A stretch of DNA of 64,000 nt from UBA10347 sp905182135 (GTDB lineage Bacteria > Actinomycetota > Acidimicrobiia > Acidimicrobiales > UBA10347), in contig CAWUSE010000013.1 in the NCBI GenBank assembly GCA_963925805.1, positions 1-64,000 on the forward strand. Reading direction: 5' to 3'. Made by a program: the position numbers and the translations under genes. Shown here one piece after another: positions 17,815 to 26,421 of the stretch (the first letter of the stretch is position 1; each line of letters begins with the position of its first letter). The notes beneath the pieces are model-generated. The model was not told where the DNA came from. It made no database searches and worked only from the letters and a program-made list of their open reading frames with translations.

Positions 17815-18294
17815 GAAGTTTCCGAACTGCAGCGGGATGTCGAAGTCGCCTTCTTTTAGCGCCTGCATGACTTCTTGGAGCGCATCACGTTTCTTGCCGT
17901 TAACGCGGAGTTGCTCGCCTTGGGTCGAGCTCTGTACGCCCTTGAGGCCCAGGGCCTTGATGAACTTGTTCAGTTCCTTGGCCTTGTCGCTGGAGATACC
18001 TGCGGTCAATGTGAGAAGTTGTCGAGCGCGACCACCTGAGGCCTCTTCAACATCGCCATAGTCGAGTGCCTTAAGCGACACACTGCGCTTGACGAGCTTC
18101 TCTTGCAAGACTTGGCGTAGGGCGCTCAAGCGGTCCTCGTTGGATGAGTTCATCGTGATCGAGCCTTCCCCAAGCTCAATCGAAGAGTTGGTGCCCTTGA
18201 AATCGAAGCGCGTAACGATTTCTCGGCTGGCTTGGTCGACTGCGTTTCGGACTTCCTGCATGTCAACTTCGGACGTCACATCAAAGGTAGGCAT
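17806..18294 (-). CDS. yajQ: YajQ family nucleotide-binding protein (UPF0234)
   Basis: A 162-residue cytosolic protein, the normal family length. It begins MPTFDVTSEVDMQEVRNAVDQ and has RFDFKGT near residue 30, the family hallmark, then KLVKRSVSLKAL and a second half ending in LKEGDFDIPLQFGNFRD (in parts: EGDFDIPLQF, NFRD). YajQ proteins fold as two RNP-like domains. Some bind cyclic di-GMP and act in regulation; most are uncharacterised. The gene is alone on the minus strand; its stop codon lies in a tandem 18-base repeat. Confidence 0.93.
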   Translation of the reverse strand: MPTFDVTSEVDMQEVRNAVDQASREIVTRFDFKGTNSSIELGEGSITMNSSNEDRLSALRQVLQEKLVKRSVSLKALDYGDVEEASGGRARQLLTLTAGISSDKAKELNKFIKALGLKGVQSSTQGEQLRVNGKKRDALQEVMQALKEGDFDIPLQFGNFRD

Positions 18295-18838
18295 GGCCCC
18301 AGACTAGCCACCCGTTCGGTGCTCAATTGCCGCTCTTGTCTTCGTGGCGCACTCCACTAGCGCTAAGCCAATGGAGTCGTCGATGAGGCCTGGCATGGCA
18401 GGCCTCGTTTCTGGATCCTCATCATCTGATGTCACCGCCGGGCAAATGGTTCGACAAGTCCAACCCAGGCGACATGGAGCTATCGCCGTCGATCTCAGTT
18501 CTGGCGACACGCTGCTGTTGGGTCTTATGAGCGATCCTGGCGAAATGGGCGAGCTGAGTCACGTCGACAGCGCCCAAACAGCGCAAGCGAATGACTACTT
18601 GACGCCATGATGCACATCACCAACGGTGCCCCGTTCAGCTAGGTCTTCCTATCGTGAGGTAAATCATTCACTCGTGACCAGGGTCCATATTCAACGACTG
18701 CGTGGGCAGGGGATGGCGAACCCGCAGCTCCCGGTTCGATAGGCCGCCAGCATCATCAGGATCGTTCCGGGTGAAGATCTTGCGGTGGGGCGTCTGGTGA
18801 ACAACCCCGTAACGCCACCAAACCGCTCCTGGGGTTGT
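18295..18838. other. Intergenic stretch, nothing recognised
   Basis: About 540 bases between two minus-strand genes. The longest open frame (18344-18610, +) has no recognisable motif. The yajQ promoter should lie at its left end. Confidence 0.45.
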
Positions 18839-19648
18839 TTAGCTATTGGTCCAGTCGCGATGCTGGCCGGGCAGGCTGCTCATGCCCAATCGGGCGTCAG
18901 ACGTCTGGCTCGCCATGATTTGATTGCGATTTTCGAGGTCGATGCCCGCGCGCAAACTCGGAATCTCGAGGTTTGACCACATTGCTTCTTTGGTCATCCA
19001 CACGCCAAACGGGCTGTTCGCTGCAATCTCTGCGGCGACGCCCATCACGGTGTCCTCAAGTGCGTTATCGGGAACCATGCGGCTAACCAGACCGATGCGT
19101 TCGGCCTCGGCAGCGTCGAACACTCGGCCGGTCAGCAGCAACTCCCACGCACGGCTCGCACCGATCAACCGGGGAAGCATCCAACTCACGCCAATGTCGC
19201 ATCCCGATAGGCCAAGGCGAACAAACGCTGTCCCAAACTTGGCGCTTTCGCTGCAGTACCGAATGTCAGATGCACAGGCAAAGGCGAACCCGCCACCAGC
19301 AGCGGCACCATTAACAGCAGAGATAATGGGCTGCCGGACATCGCGCATGTGATGCACGATTTCGGCAATAAGTTGCTGCGTCGCCATCCCTTGTTGCACC
19401 CGACCGAGGTCCTCGGTGCCCGGCACTGTTCCAAAACCATTCAGGTCAAGCCCGGCGCAGAACCCTTTGCCAGCGCCGGTCAAGATGACCGCCCGACAAT
19501 CATGGTCTGCGTCTACCGCATCGAGAGCAGTATGTAACGCTTGCACCATGTCAAGTGTCAACGCATTGAGCTTGTCGGGACGATTCATCGTGAGCCGGGT
19601 TACGCCTTCGGCAGGCTGGTCTATCAACACAGTGTCACTCAAGGTCAT
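18839..19648 (-). CDS. Enoyl-CoA hydratase/isomerase family protein
   Basis: A 269-residue crotonase-fold protein. The oxyanion-hole segments are AGKGFCAGLDLNGF and GAAAGGGFAFACASDIRYCS. ESAKFGTAFVRLGLSGCDIGVSWMLPRLIG (in parts: AKFGTAFVRLGL, DIGVSWMLPRLIG) matches an actinobacterial EchA subgroup. At the usual catalytic Glu positions this protein has Gly-Cys-Asp and Ser, so it may be an isomerase, a hydrolase or a hydratase with a shifted acid, not a standard enoyl-CoA hydratase. It acts on acyl-CoA thioesters in the cytosol. No beta-oxidation genes are adjacent; the acyl-CoA dehydrogenase is 9 kb away. Confidence 0.85.
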   Translation of the reverse strand: MTLSDTVLIDQPAEGVTRLTMNRPDKLNALTLDMVQALHTALDAVDADHDCRAVILTGAGKGFCAGLDLNGFGTVPGTEDLGRVQQGMATQQLIAEIVHHMRDVRQPIISAVNGAAAGGGFAFACASDIRYCSESAKFGTAFVRLGLSGCDIGVSWMLPRLIGASRAWELLLTGRVFDAAEAERIGLVSRMVPDNALEDTVMGVAAEIAANSPFGVWMTKEAMWSNLEIPSLRAGIDLENRNQIMASQTSDARLGMSSLPGQHRDWTNS

Positions 19649-20010
19649 GCCCCTGGCCTAGCACTGGGCAAACGGCCAGGCCAAAGCGCTCTAGCGCCCA
19701 GGTGGACTCTGGAACCGATCCGCCAGCTCGCAGGCCCAACGTGTTCTTGCTGCCATCGGCGAAAATCCCAAGGTTTAAAGACCTCCGGGGCAGCGATAAA
19801 ATGTGAGCAGCAGCGACGAGAGCCCGGTGATCTTCTGGCCCGAAAACGCTGGCTTTAGAGAAAGGCGCGGTGGGATCCAAACGGTCCGACGCCAGCTGCT
19901 CGAAACACCAAATGTCAGTTCGAAGTTGGGTGATTGTTCACGAGTAGGACTGATCAAACGGGCGTCGAACTAGCTGTTCGAAGCGACTCGACTGCGTGGT
20001 GTAAAACGAG
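19649..20010. other. Intergenic stretch, nothing recognised
   Basis: Lies between the start of the enoyl-CoA hydratase gene and the tRNA-Tyr terminator. No protein family features are seen in either strand. Confidence 0.45.
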
Positions 20011-20045
20011 AGAACCACGGCCCGCCGAGGCGAGACCGTGGTTCT
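20011..20045 (-). terminator. Terminator of tRNA-Tyr
   Basis: A perfect 10-bp inverted repeat (20011-20020 with 20036-20045) lies just downstream of the tRNA on the minus strand. Read on that strand it is followed by CTCGTTTTAC, a short T-run. Position and structure fit an intrinsic terminator. Confidence 0.75.
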
Positions 20046-20054
20046 GTTCACAAG

Positions 20055-20137
20055 TGGGCCAGGGAGGATTTGAACCTCCGAAGTGAAATCACGACGGGTT
20101 TACAGCCCGTTCCCTTTGGCCGCTCGGGCACTGACCC
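20055..20137 (-). tRNA. tRNA-Tyr(GTA)
   Basis: Read on the minus strand the gene folds with a 7-bp acceptor stem (GGGTCAG with CTGGCCC, one G-U pair) and a D-arm with CCGAGCGGCC. The anticodon stem-loop shows GTA in CTGTAAA. A long variable arm, as expected for class II tRNA-Tyr, and a T-arm with GGTTCAAATCC follow. Length is 83 bases with discriminator A; CCA is not encoded. Confidence 0.95.
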
Positions 20138-20234
20138 TTGTGGAGCTAGAACCTTATCTAACCGACAAGGTCCGCCCACCCTGATTCCGCAGGGTCTTTT
20201 ATGCAACGTTGATTGGGAGTGGTGAGGGGCGTGT

Positions 20235-21416
20235 CTACATCGCCATTGCGGTGTACATGGCAACACCCTGAGCCATAGCGTCTTCGTCGATGGTCATCAG
20301 GTTCGAATGGTTTGGAGCCGCTTCCTCAGGGGTCAGGTCTGGAGCGCACACACCCAGGAACGCCATAGAGCCAGGAACCTTGTTCAGCACATAGCTCCAG
20401 TCCTCGGCACCCATCACAGCTTCTCGCATGATGTGGAACGAACCTTCGCCAACAACAGCCTCGGCGACTGCAGCAGCGCGCTGGACTTCTTCTTCGTTGT
20501 TGATCGTCACCGGATAACCAGCGATGATCTCGGCGTTACACGAGCAGTTGTGGGCCTGAGCGTTGTGATTGGCGACGTTCATCAGGTTGGTATGCAGCGT
20601 GTCACGCACATCTTCGTTGAGCGTGCGAATCGTGCCTTCCATGAACGCAGAGTGAGGGATGATGTTGTTGGTGGTGCCGGCGTTGATGTGAGAAACGGTG
20701 ACTACAGCAGCCTCGCTGGCAGGCGTGGTGCGCCCGACCATGGCATGCAGGCCAAGCACCGTCGAGGCGGCTGCGGGTATGGGGTCGATGCAGCCATGAG
20801 GCATCGAGGCATGCCCGCCCAAGCCATTGATCGTGATCTCGAAACGGTCAGCACTGGCCATCAGCGCGCCGCCGCGGCTAAAGAAGTGGCCGCTACGCAT
20901 TTGGGTGAATACATGAAGAGCAAAGGCACGGTCGACGCCGTCGAGCACACCCTCGTCGATCATGTACTTGGCACCGTGGTGGCCCTCTTCGCCTGGCTGG
21001 AACATGAACCGGATCTTGCCGGTGAGTTCAGACTTGTTTTCGGACAAAAGGCGGGCGGCGCTGAGCAGCATGGCGACATGAGCGTCGTGGCCGCAGGCAT
21101 GCATCATCTGCTCATTCTGCGAACGCCAGGCGACGTCCAAGTCTTCCTGCAATGGCAGTGCATCCATGTCGCCGCGCAGCAGAATGGTTGGGCCAGGCTT
21201 GCCTGTGTCCAGGTCAGCGACGACGGATGTCAATGCCTTGCCGGTGGTGATGTCCAGTCCAAGCCCGTCGAGTGCTTCCAGAATTTTTTTCTGGGTCTTC
21301 GGCAGATCGAGCCCAAGCTCAGGGTCGGCATGAATCGCCCGGCGGAGTTCGACCGTGTGGTCCTGCACGCCTTGGGCGGCCTCGATGAGTTCGGTTCCAA
21401 CGTCAGCTAAGTCCAT
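20235..21416 (-). CDS. M20D family amidohydrolase (N-acyl-amino-acid/hippurate hydrolase type)
   Basis: A 393-residue metallopeptidase-fold hydrolase. Metal-site motifs in order are RGDMDALP, MMHACGHDAHVAMLL, FQPGEEGHHGAK (catalytic Glu pair) and ALHVF. The lid/dimerisation domain contains INGLGGHASMPH, and the C-terminal part has MGAEDWSYVLNKVPG with the last metal residue region. This order is that of the hippurate hydrolase/IAA-amino-acid hydrolase group, which removes acyl groups from N-acylated amino acids. There is no signal peptide, so it is cytosolic. RidA lies upstream on the same strand with a gap of about 150 bases, and the two could be co-transcribed. Confidence 0.9.
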   Translation of the reverse strand: MDLADVGTELIEAAQGVQDHTVELRRAIHADPELGLDLPKTQKKILEALDGLGLDITTGKALTSVVADLDTGKPGPTILLRGDMDALPLQEDLDVAWRSQNEQMMHACGHDAHVAMLLSAARLLSENKSELTGKIRFMFQPGEEGHHGAKYMIDEGVLDGVDRAFALHVFTQMRSGHFFSRGGALMASADRFEITINGLGGHASMPHGCIDPIPAAASTVLGLHAMVGRTTPASEAAVVTVSHINAGTTNNIIPHSAFMEGTIRTLNEDVRDTLHTNLMNVANHNAQAHNCSCNAEIIAGYPVTINNEEEVQRAAAVAEAVVGEGSFHIMREAVMGAEDWSYVLNKVPGSMAFLGVCAPDLTPEEAAPNHSNLMTIDEDAMAQGVAMYTAMAM

Positions 21417-21569
21417 GCGCCGACTGTACTCCCGCTCGCCCCTGCGGGAGGTTTGTGTTGCCGCTTGACTTCGACGGCTTCCGGCATTCGCCAGATCTGA
21501 GACCCAGAACCTGGTTGCTTGCTCCGGTACAACGCGCTTTGGGTCCGGGGCTGTTCGCCCAGAGATGGC

Positions 21570-21947
21570 TTAGTTTGCCTCGGCGATCAACTCGATCTCG
21601 ACGGCGGCACCGAGTGGTAACGCGGCGACACCGATCGCGGTCCGAGCGGGGTATGGCTTCGAGAACTGCTGGGCGTAGACCAGGTTCATCGCCTCGAAGT
21701 CGGCCATATCGGTCAGGAACACATTGACCTTGACCACCTCGTCTGGGCCGAGGCCGGCATGGCCAAGAACCGAGAACAAGTTGACAAAACACTGCTGTGT
21801 CCGATCGCCCGCGTCGCCTTCGACAAGTGACTTAGTTTCAGGATCGATTGGTGTTTGGCCAGAGCAGAAGATGGTTGATCCGGTCTGCACCGCCGAACTA
21901 TATGGACCCACCGCGATGGCATTCGGTGGATCGATCGCTTGTCGCAT
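21570..21947 (-). CDS. RidA family protein (reactive enamine/imine deaminase)
   Basis: A 125-residue protein of the YjgF/YER057c/UK114 family. It starts MRQAIDPPNAIAVGPYSSAV and has FCSGQTPIDPET, NVFLTDMADFEAMN and, near the end, PARTAIGVAALPLGAAVEIELIA. The Arg in PARTAIGV is the residue that binds the carboxylate of 2-aminoacrylate-type intermediates, so deaminase activity is likely. It probably acts as a trimer in the cytosol. Met at 21947 gives the usual family length, with GGAAG about 12 bases upstream; the longer frame from 22028 adds 27 atypical residues. Confidence 0.9.
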   Translation of the reverse strand: MRQAIDPPNAIAVGPYSSAVQTGSTIFCSGQTPIDPETKSLVEGDAGDRTQQCFVNLFSVLGHAGLGPDEVVKVNVFLTDMADFEAMNLVYAQQFSKPYPARTAIGVAALPLGAAVEIELIAEAN

Positions 21948-22071
21948 ATCAGCTGTCACTTCCGTCGAGAGGTCAGCGACGGTCCCAGCCCCGCCCGAAC
22001 CCGGAGAGGTGTTACTGCTCTGGCGCATGCCAGGAGGGAGGTAGCGGCTCGCCAGGGCCTGCCCACCGGCA

Positions 22072-22590
22072 TCAGAGCATGAGTTGCATTTCGGTCACGT
22101 CGAGCCAGCGGCCGAACTTGCGGCCGACCTCGCGTTCGACGCCAACGACCTCGTAGCCGAATGCTTGGTGCAAGGCGATCGAAGCTGGGTTGCCTTCGGC
22201 GATGCGGGCAATCACCGAGTGGAAGCCGAACATTCTGGCTCGTTCGACGAGTTCAGCCATCAGCATTCGTCCGAGTCCACGACCTTGAAAGTCGGGGTCG
22301 ACGTAGACGGAGTTCTCGACGGTAGGCCGGTAGGCCGCCCGGTCTTTGAACGGCGAGAGTGAAGCGAAGCCGACGACGCTGTCGTCCAGCTCGACGACGA
22401 TCACGACGTGGCCACCGCTTCGTTCGGCCAGCCAGCGGATCTGTTCCTCAAGTGCCCGCGGTTCAGCGTCCAGGGTCGCAGTGGTTTCAAGGACCTCGCG
22501 GTTGTAGATACGCATGAGCGTCGCTGCATCGTTTGTACGAGCGTCGCGTACATGGCTTTTGGAGTGTGTGAAAGGTTCAGTCGTGGTCAT
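22072..22590 (-). CDS. GNAT family N-acetyltransferase, phosphinothricin acetyltransferase-like
   Basis: A 172-residue GNAT enzyme. The fold begins VRDARTNDAATLMRIYN. Motif A with the acetyl-CoA loop is SVYVDPDFQGRGLGRMLM (Q-G-R-G-x-G), followed by FHSVIARIAEGNPASIALHQAFGYE (in parts: VIARIAEGN, ALHQAFGYE). The ending VGREVGRKFGRWLDV-like element (EVGRKFGRWLDV) is typical of PAT/YncA-type acetyltransferases, which acetylate glutamate-analogue herbicides or methionine derivatives. Met at 22590 starts the domain; the open frame extends upstream to 22992 with low-complexity Arg-rich sequence that I reject. Confidence 0.85.
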   Translation of the reverse strand: MTTTEPFTHSKSHVRDARTNDAATLMRIYNREVLETTATLDAEPRALEEQIRWLAERSGGHVVIVVELDDSVVGFASLSPFKDRAAYRPTVENSVYVDPDFQGRGLGRMLMAELVERARMFGFHSVIARIAEGNPASIALHQAFGYEVVGVEREVGRKFGRWLDVTEMQLML

Positions 22591-22901
22591 TGGTTCACGT
22601 GAAGGTAGGCGGTCCGGACTGTGCCCGGATGTATGTGACCCAGGATTCCAGAAAAACGGTTCGTCAAGTCGACATGCCATGACATTGTTGTTCGCTCGGG
22701 CAGCTGCCGTTTGCTCTTTTAACTCCGTCGGCAGTGCGCTTGCATCGCAGGCAAGACCGGTTCTGGTCGCATGGGTCGAGCCAGTGGGTGCACGAGGGAA
22801 TAACGCAGTGCTCGATCGAGAGCGACGCGCTTCGACAAGTCGAGTACGCCAACGGGTTCTGGCCAAGGTGGCGGCCAGCTCTGGGGGCAGCAGCAGTGGC
22901 G

Positions 22902-23180
22902 TCAGCTTGAGACTGGGCGAGCGGCGGCGATGGCGATTGCTTCGCCTGCGTCGCACACCTCGGCGTGCAGCGTGCCTGCTTCGACCATGCACAAGTCGCC
23001 GGTGCGCATTTGTTGTTCGTTGGATTCAAACTTGAGTGTTAACTCGCCGCTGGTCATGAGCAGCACCGCGTCGAATGGATGCGCGTGCATTTCGGGATTG
23101 CCTCGTTCGGCAAAGTTGACGGTGTAGGGCTCGTCGTAGCCACCCTCGGTCCGGATGCGGTCAAACTCGGTTCTGCTCAT
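22902..23180 (-). CDS. Cupin domain protein
   Basis: A 92-residue single cupin. The first cupin motif runs HAHPFDAVLLMTSGELTLKF (His-x-His-...-Glu), the second is about DLCMVEAGTLHAEV (Gly-x-x-His). These two motifs supply three His and one Glu for a metal. It is short, as in small regulatory or isomerase-like cupins. No signal peptide is seen. It lies about 310 bases upstream of the GNAT gene on the same strand. Function is not predictable beyond metal-dependent small-molecule binding. Confidence 0.75.
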   Translation of the reverse strand: MSRTEFDRIRTEGGYDEPYTVNFAERGNPEMHAHPFDAVLLMTSGELTLKFESNEQQMRTGDLCMVEAGTLHAEVCDAGEAIAIAAARPVSS

Positions 23181-23296
23181 CGGGAAAACCTACGACACAG
23201 ATCGATTCCTGCGGAAACTGTGATCAGCTGAGCAGGTTGATCCAGTGGCCTGCGTTGTCGGCCGCGACCTTGTTGCGGCAACGTCGGCGGGCGCGT

Positions 23297-23791
23297 TCAT
23301 GTCGTGGTTACGGCTCGATGACGTTGCCGGCGCTGCAGGGCTGCGGTGAGTTCGAAGTCGAGCGCGCTGGCAATCTCAGCGAGGCGACCGCGTTGGGCAC
23401 TGTGGTAGTCGTTGGCTTCATACCGGTTGATTGCTGCGGTCTTCAGGCCGACCCGCTCGGCGAGTTGAGCTTGCGTGAGGTCCGGTGCAACGCGAGCGTT
23501 AACCAGCACTGGTCCGAGTCAGCGCAGGTCCTCGATTGGGATTTCATCGGTGGTGGCCAGTGCGTCGAAGTCAGCTTCGAACTGTGCGATGTGGGTGCGG
23601 GTTTGCGAGATCACAAGGCGCCGGCCGATGGCGTCCTCCCCAGCGGCTTCAAGATCGGCGGGCCGGTCGACGAACTCGTTGAGCAGGGCCACAGTGATCT
23701 TGTGTTGGTTGAGGGTGACAGCTTGAAGCTGGCTCTTCGCATACGCCGGTAGCGGACCGGCATCGCGCCAGCATGGTGGCCGGTTGTGCAT
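23297..23791 (-). pseudogene. XRE-type HTH regulator interrupted by an in-frame TGA
   Basis: On the minus strand one frame encodes an N-terminal helical part (about AVTLNQHKITVALLNEF to RLVISQTRTHIAQFEADFDAL) and then IPIEDLR, TGA at 23519-23521. The same frame goes on with LGPVLVNARVAPDLTQAQLAERVG, AAINRYEANDYHS and RGRLAEIASALD. The two pieces match the order of a known XRE architecture: an N-terminal coil with an arm, then a Cro/C1 HTH with L-T-Q-x-x-L-A-E-R. CGA to TGA is a one-base change, so a nonsense mutation is the simplest reading. Initiation at GTG after the stop could still give a small HTH protein of about 68 residues. The start of the first part is uncertain; 23791 is an in-frame ATG. 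No partner toxin gene is recognisable. Confidence 0.6.
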
Positions 23792-23853
23792 CGAAACCCG
23801 CTGGTCCGATAACTTGAGCGACGGTTGACAATCCTCAGGAGCAAATCGGCGTA

Positions 23854-24723
23854 ATGGAAGGCCCCACCTCCCACACGTATTTCTCTCAACGGCTCCGGCT
23901 CCACTACGTGGACTGGGGCAACGAGGACGCGCCGGCGATGCTGATGGTCCATGGCGGCCGCGATCACTGCCGGAACTGGGACTGGGTCGCTCAGTCATTT
24001 CGCGAGAACTACCACATCATTGCACCAGACCTGCGCGGCCACGGCGACAGTCAGTGGGCTGTGGGCTCCAGCTATCACCACGTGGACTATGTCTATGACA
24101 TTGCTCAGCTGATTCACCAGAAGAAGATGGACCCGGTCACCATTGTCGCCCACTCCATGGGCGGTGGTGTCTCACTGACGTACGCGGGTTTGTATCCCGA
24201 GACGGTGGCGAAACTGGTCGTGATCGAGGGCATGGGTCCACCGCCGGAGATGCTCGCCGAGCGGGTCGATGTTCCCGTCCAGAAGCGGCTCGATAATTGG
24301 GTGCACGACCTACGCAAGTCCTCGGCGCGCCTGCCACGGCGCTACCCCACGCTCGAGGAAGCGTACGAGCGAATGCAGACCGAGAATCCTCACCTGACCG
24401 AGGAACGGGCCCGCCATCTGACCATCCATGGAAGCAATCAGAACGAGGACGGGACCTTCAGCTGGAAGTTCGATAACTATGTGCGCAACTTCTCGCCGAT
24501 CAGGGTGCCGTTCGACGACCAGCACGAGCTCTGGAGCCGCATCACCTGCCCCACGTTGCTGGTCCGCGGCAGCGAGTCGTGGGCGTCAGATCCTGCAACC
24601 GATGGCGGGGCCGACCACTTCCAGGACGTTCAGGTGGCGAACATCGACGGCGCCGGCCACTGGTCGCACCACGATCAGTTGGACACGTTCCTGAACCTGA
24701 CTCGTACCTTCCTGGCCGACTGA
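23854..24723 (+). CDS. Alpha/beta hydrolase
   Basis: A 289-residue hydrolase of the epoxide hydrolase/haloalkane dehalogenase-like superfamily. MVHGGRDHCRNWDWV is the oxyanion region, PDLRGHGDSQW follows beta-4, and the nucleophile elbow is AHSMGGGVSL with Ser. The acidic residue is probably in RGSESWASDP and the catalytic His in IDGAGHWSHHDQ. Because the nucleophile is Ser and not Asp, it is an esterase, lipase or C-C bond hydrolase, not an epoxide hydrolase. It is cytosolic. It diverges from the broken XRE gene, and codon third positions here are richer in C than in the flanking regions. Confidence 0.82.
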   Translation: MEGPTSHTYFSQRLRLHYVDWGNEDAPAMLMVHGGRDHCRNWDWVAQSFRENYHIIAPDLRGHGDSQWAVGSSYHHVDYVYDIAQLIHQKKMDPVTIVAHSMGGGVSLTYAGLYPETVAKLVVIEGMGPPPEMLAERVDVPVQKRLDNWVHDLRKSSARLPRRYPTLEEAYERMQTENPHLTEERARHLTIHGSNQNEDGTFSWKFDNYVRNFSPIRVPFDDQHELWSRITCPTLLVRGSESWASDPATDGGADHFQDVQVANIDGAGHWSHHDQLDTFLNLTRTFLAD

Positions 24724-24956
24724 GGTACGGGGTCAGCGTCCGCAGCTGTGGCATGGCAGGGCAGGCACGTGCAGTATCTAGCAGAGCGACTCGACGGTCT
24801 TTCAAGCCTCCAGGTCCCAGGCGATGGTCGGGTGGGCGAGCAGGGGGCTGTCGTGTTTAGTCTGAAATAGTGCATGGGCCTGACGAGCCGTCACGGGCCA
24901 GCGGCAACGAGGAGCATCAACAGATCTGAAGCTTCCGTCGACGCGAGTGGGCGGCC

Positions 24957-25886
24957 TCAGGTGTTAAGGAAGTTCAGGGGGTGGCCGGGACAATGCCATT
25001 CGTGGGCTTGCAGGGTGCCGAAGGCCGAGGCGGTGATGTAGGCCGTGCGCAAGTCGGGACCGCCGAAGCACACATTGGTAACCATTGGGTCGCCGGGTAC
25101 GGGCACGATCGCTCGCAGCTCCCCCTGGGGTGAGAAGGCGGTCACTGCGCCCGTCCCCAAGGTCGCGACGCAGACATTGCCCTCGGAGTCAACCGCCAAT
25201 GAGTCGACCCGACCATCGCCGGGCACCGTACCCAACAGCACCGATGGAGCGCCGGCGGTCGAGGCCAGCTGGTGGCCGGCAGCCTTGATCACGCCGGGGC
25301 TATCTAGCTCCCAGTATCGGACCCGCCCCGTCATGGTCTCGGCAAAATACAAGCGATCCTCGGCGGGTGATAGACCCACGCCATTCGGCGTGATGAGCGG
25401 TCGTGCCACGGCGATGACCGACGAACCATCGGCCTTCGCGTAATAGATCGCGCCCCGATCGAGTTCCTGTTCGCGGCCTTTGCCCAGGTCGGTGAAATAG
25501 AAACCGCCGTGGCGGTCGAACACGATGTCGTTTGGGCCCTTGAGCGGCCAGCCCTCGGCTTCGGTGTAGAGCGTGGTCACCGCACCGGACGCCAGGTCGA
25601 CTCGCTGGATCGAACCACCGCGATAGTCGGTGGCCTGCACACCGGGTAGCAGCATGCCCTCGACGTTGCGCCAGCTGAATCCGCCGTTGTTGCAGATGTA
25701 GACGGCGCCATCGGGCCCGATCGCTGCGCCGTTCGGCCCGCCACCGCAGTCGGCCACGACCGTCACGGTGCCGTCGGGCAGCACCCGACTTAGTGTTTGT
25801 CTCTCGATCTCGACCAGCAGGATCGAACCATCGGCCATGGCGATCGGTCCTTCTGGGAACCGCAGTCCTTCAGCAATCTGTTTCAC
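24957..25886 (-). CDS. SMP-30/gluconolactonase/LRE family protein
   Basis: A 309-residue six-bladed beta-propeller lactonase. The metal ligand Glu is in GLRFPEGPIAM near the N-terminus, the Asn in KGPNDIVFDRHGGFYFTDLG, and the Asp in GRVDSLAVDSEGNVCVA. These match the divalent-metal site of gluconolactonase/SMP-30. It would hydrolyse sugar lactones or similar to the acid. No signal peptide is visible. It converges on the alpha/beta hydrolase gene. An upstream IlvD-type sugar-acid dehydratase is elsewhere in the window but not linked. Confidence 0.87.
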   Translation of the reverse strand: MKQIAEGLRFPEGPIAMADGSILLVEIERQTLSRVLPDGTVTVVADCGGGPNGAAIGPDGAVYICNNGGFSWRNVEGMLLPGVQATDYRGGSIQRVDLASGAVTTLYTEAEGWPLKGPNDIVFDRHGGFYFTDLGKGREQELDRGAIYYAKADGSSVIAVARPLITPNGVGLSPAEDRLYFAETMTGRVRYWELDSPGVIKAAGHQLASTAGAPSVLLGTVPGDGRVDSLAVDSEGNVCVATLGTGAVTAFSPQGELRAIVPVPGDPMVTNVCFGGPDLRTAYITASAFGTLQAHEWHCPGHPLNFLNT

Positions 25887-26421
25887 TGCCTCGTTCTACT
25901 ACGGTTCTTGGCGCGAACTAGCACCGCTCCATGGCGCCAAACAGAGTCCTGACACGCGGTGAGGACGACCGTTCGGCTCTCGGCCAGGTCAGATCCGGGG
26001 GGAACGACGTTTTTGTCGCATTGGTAAAGACACGTGTCAAAGCCTCTTCTGCCATCTTGGCCCGGCCGTGTCTCACTCCCATCGCCGATCTGCAACGCCG
26101 GGTGTGGCGTCCTGTCGGTCATTCGGTTTTGCGTGGTTGGTTTGTTGCTTGGCGGCCACCCTGACCGAACACCACGACGCGCCACTCGACGTGCGCATCG
26201 TCAGCTTCCATCGGCCGAATCGCGACCTGGCATCGTTGCTCACAAGCTGACAGGGCGCGAGGCGTCGACTCGTCGCATCTCTATCGGGACAAGGACGGTC
26301 ATCGTCGCCGCTGCGCTCTGGTTTGCGTGGGGCTCTAAGGTCGATGGCGTAGGCCCATGCCACAGAACGCGGCATTCGCATCGCCGGATGATTCTTCGGC
26401 CCGACCATCCCAGGAGCTGCC
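25887..26421. other. Intergenic stretch between divergent genes, nothing recognised
   Basis: About 535 bases between the lactonase and the M20 peptidase. It must contain both promoters. Overlapping open frames on both strands show no motif. Confidence 0.45.

Noticed and set aside
20178..20200. ACCCTG/CAGGGT hairpin with CTTTT as a terminator
   Set aside because: It would work on the + strand, where no gene ends; it lies between two minus-strand genes, so function is unlikely.
20307..21410. A 367-codon open frame on the + strand
   Set aside because: It is antisense to the M20D hydrolase, whose motifs are clear; the opposite frame is open because of codon bias.
23519..23521. A second selenocysteine codon in the XRE gene
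   Set aside because: No conserved Cys/Sec belongs at this linker position, and no SECIS-like hairpin with the right spacing follows; a nonsense mutation is simpler.
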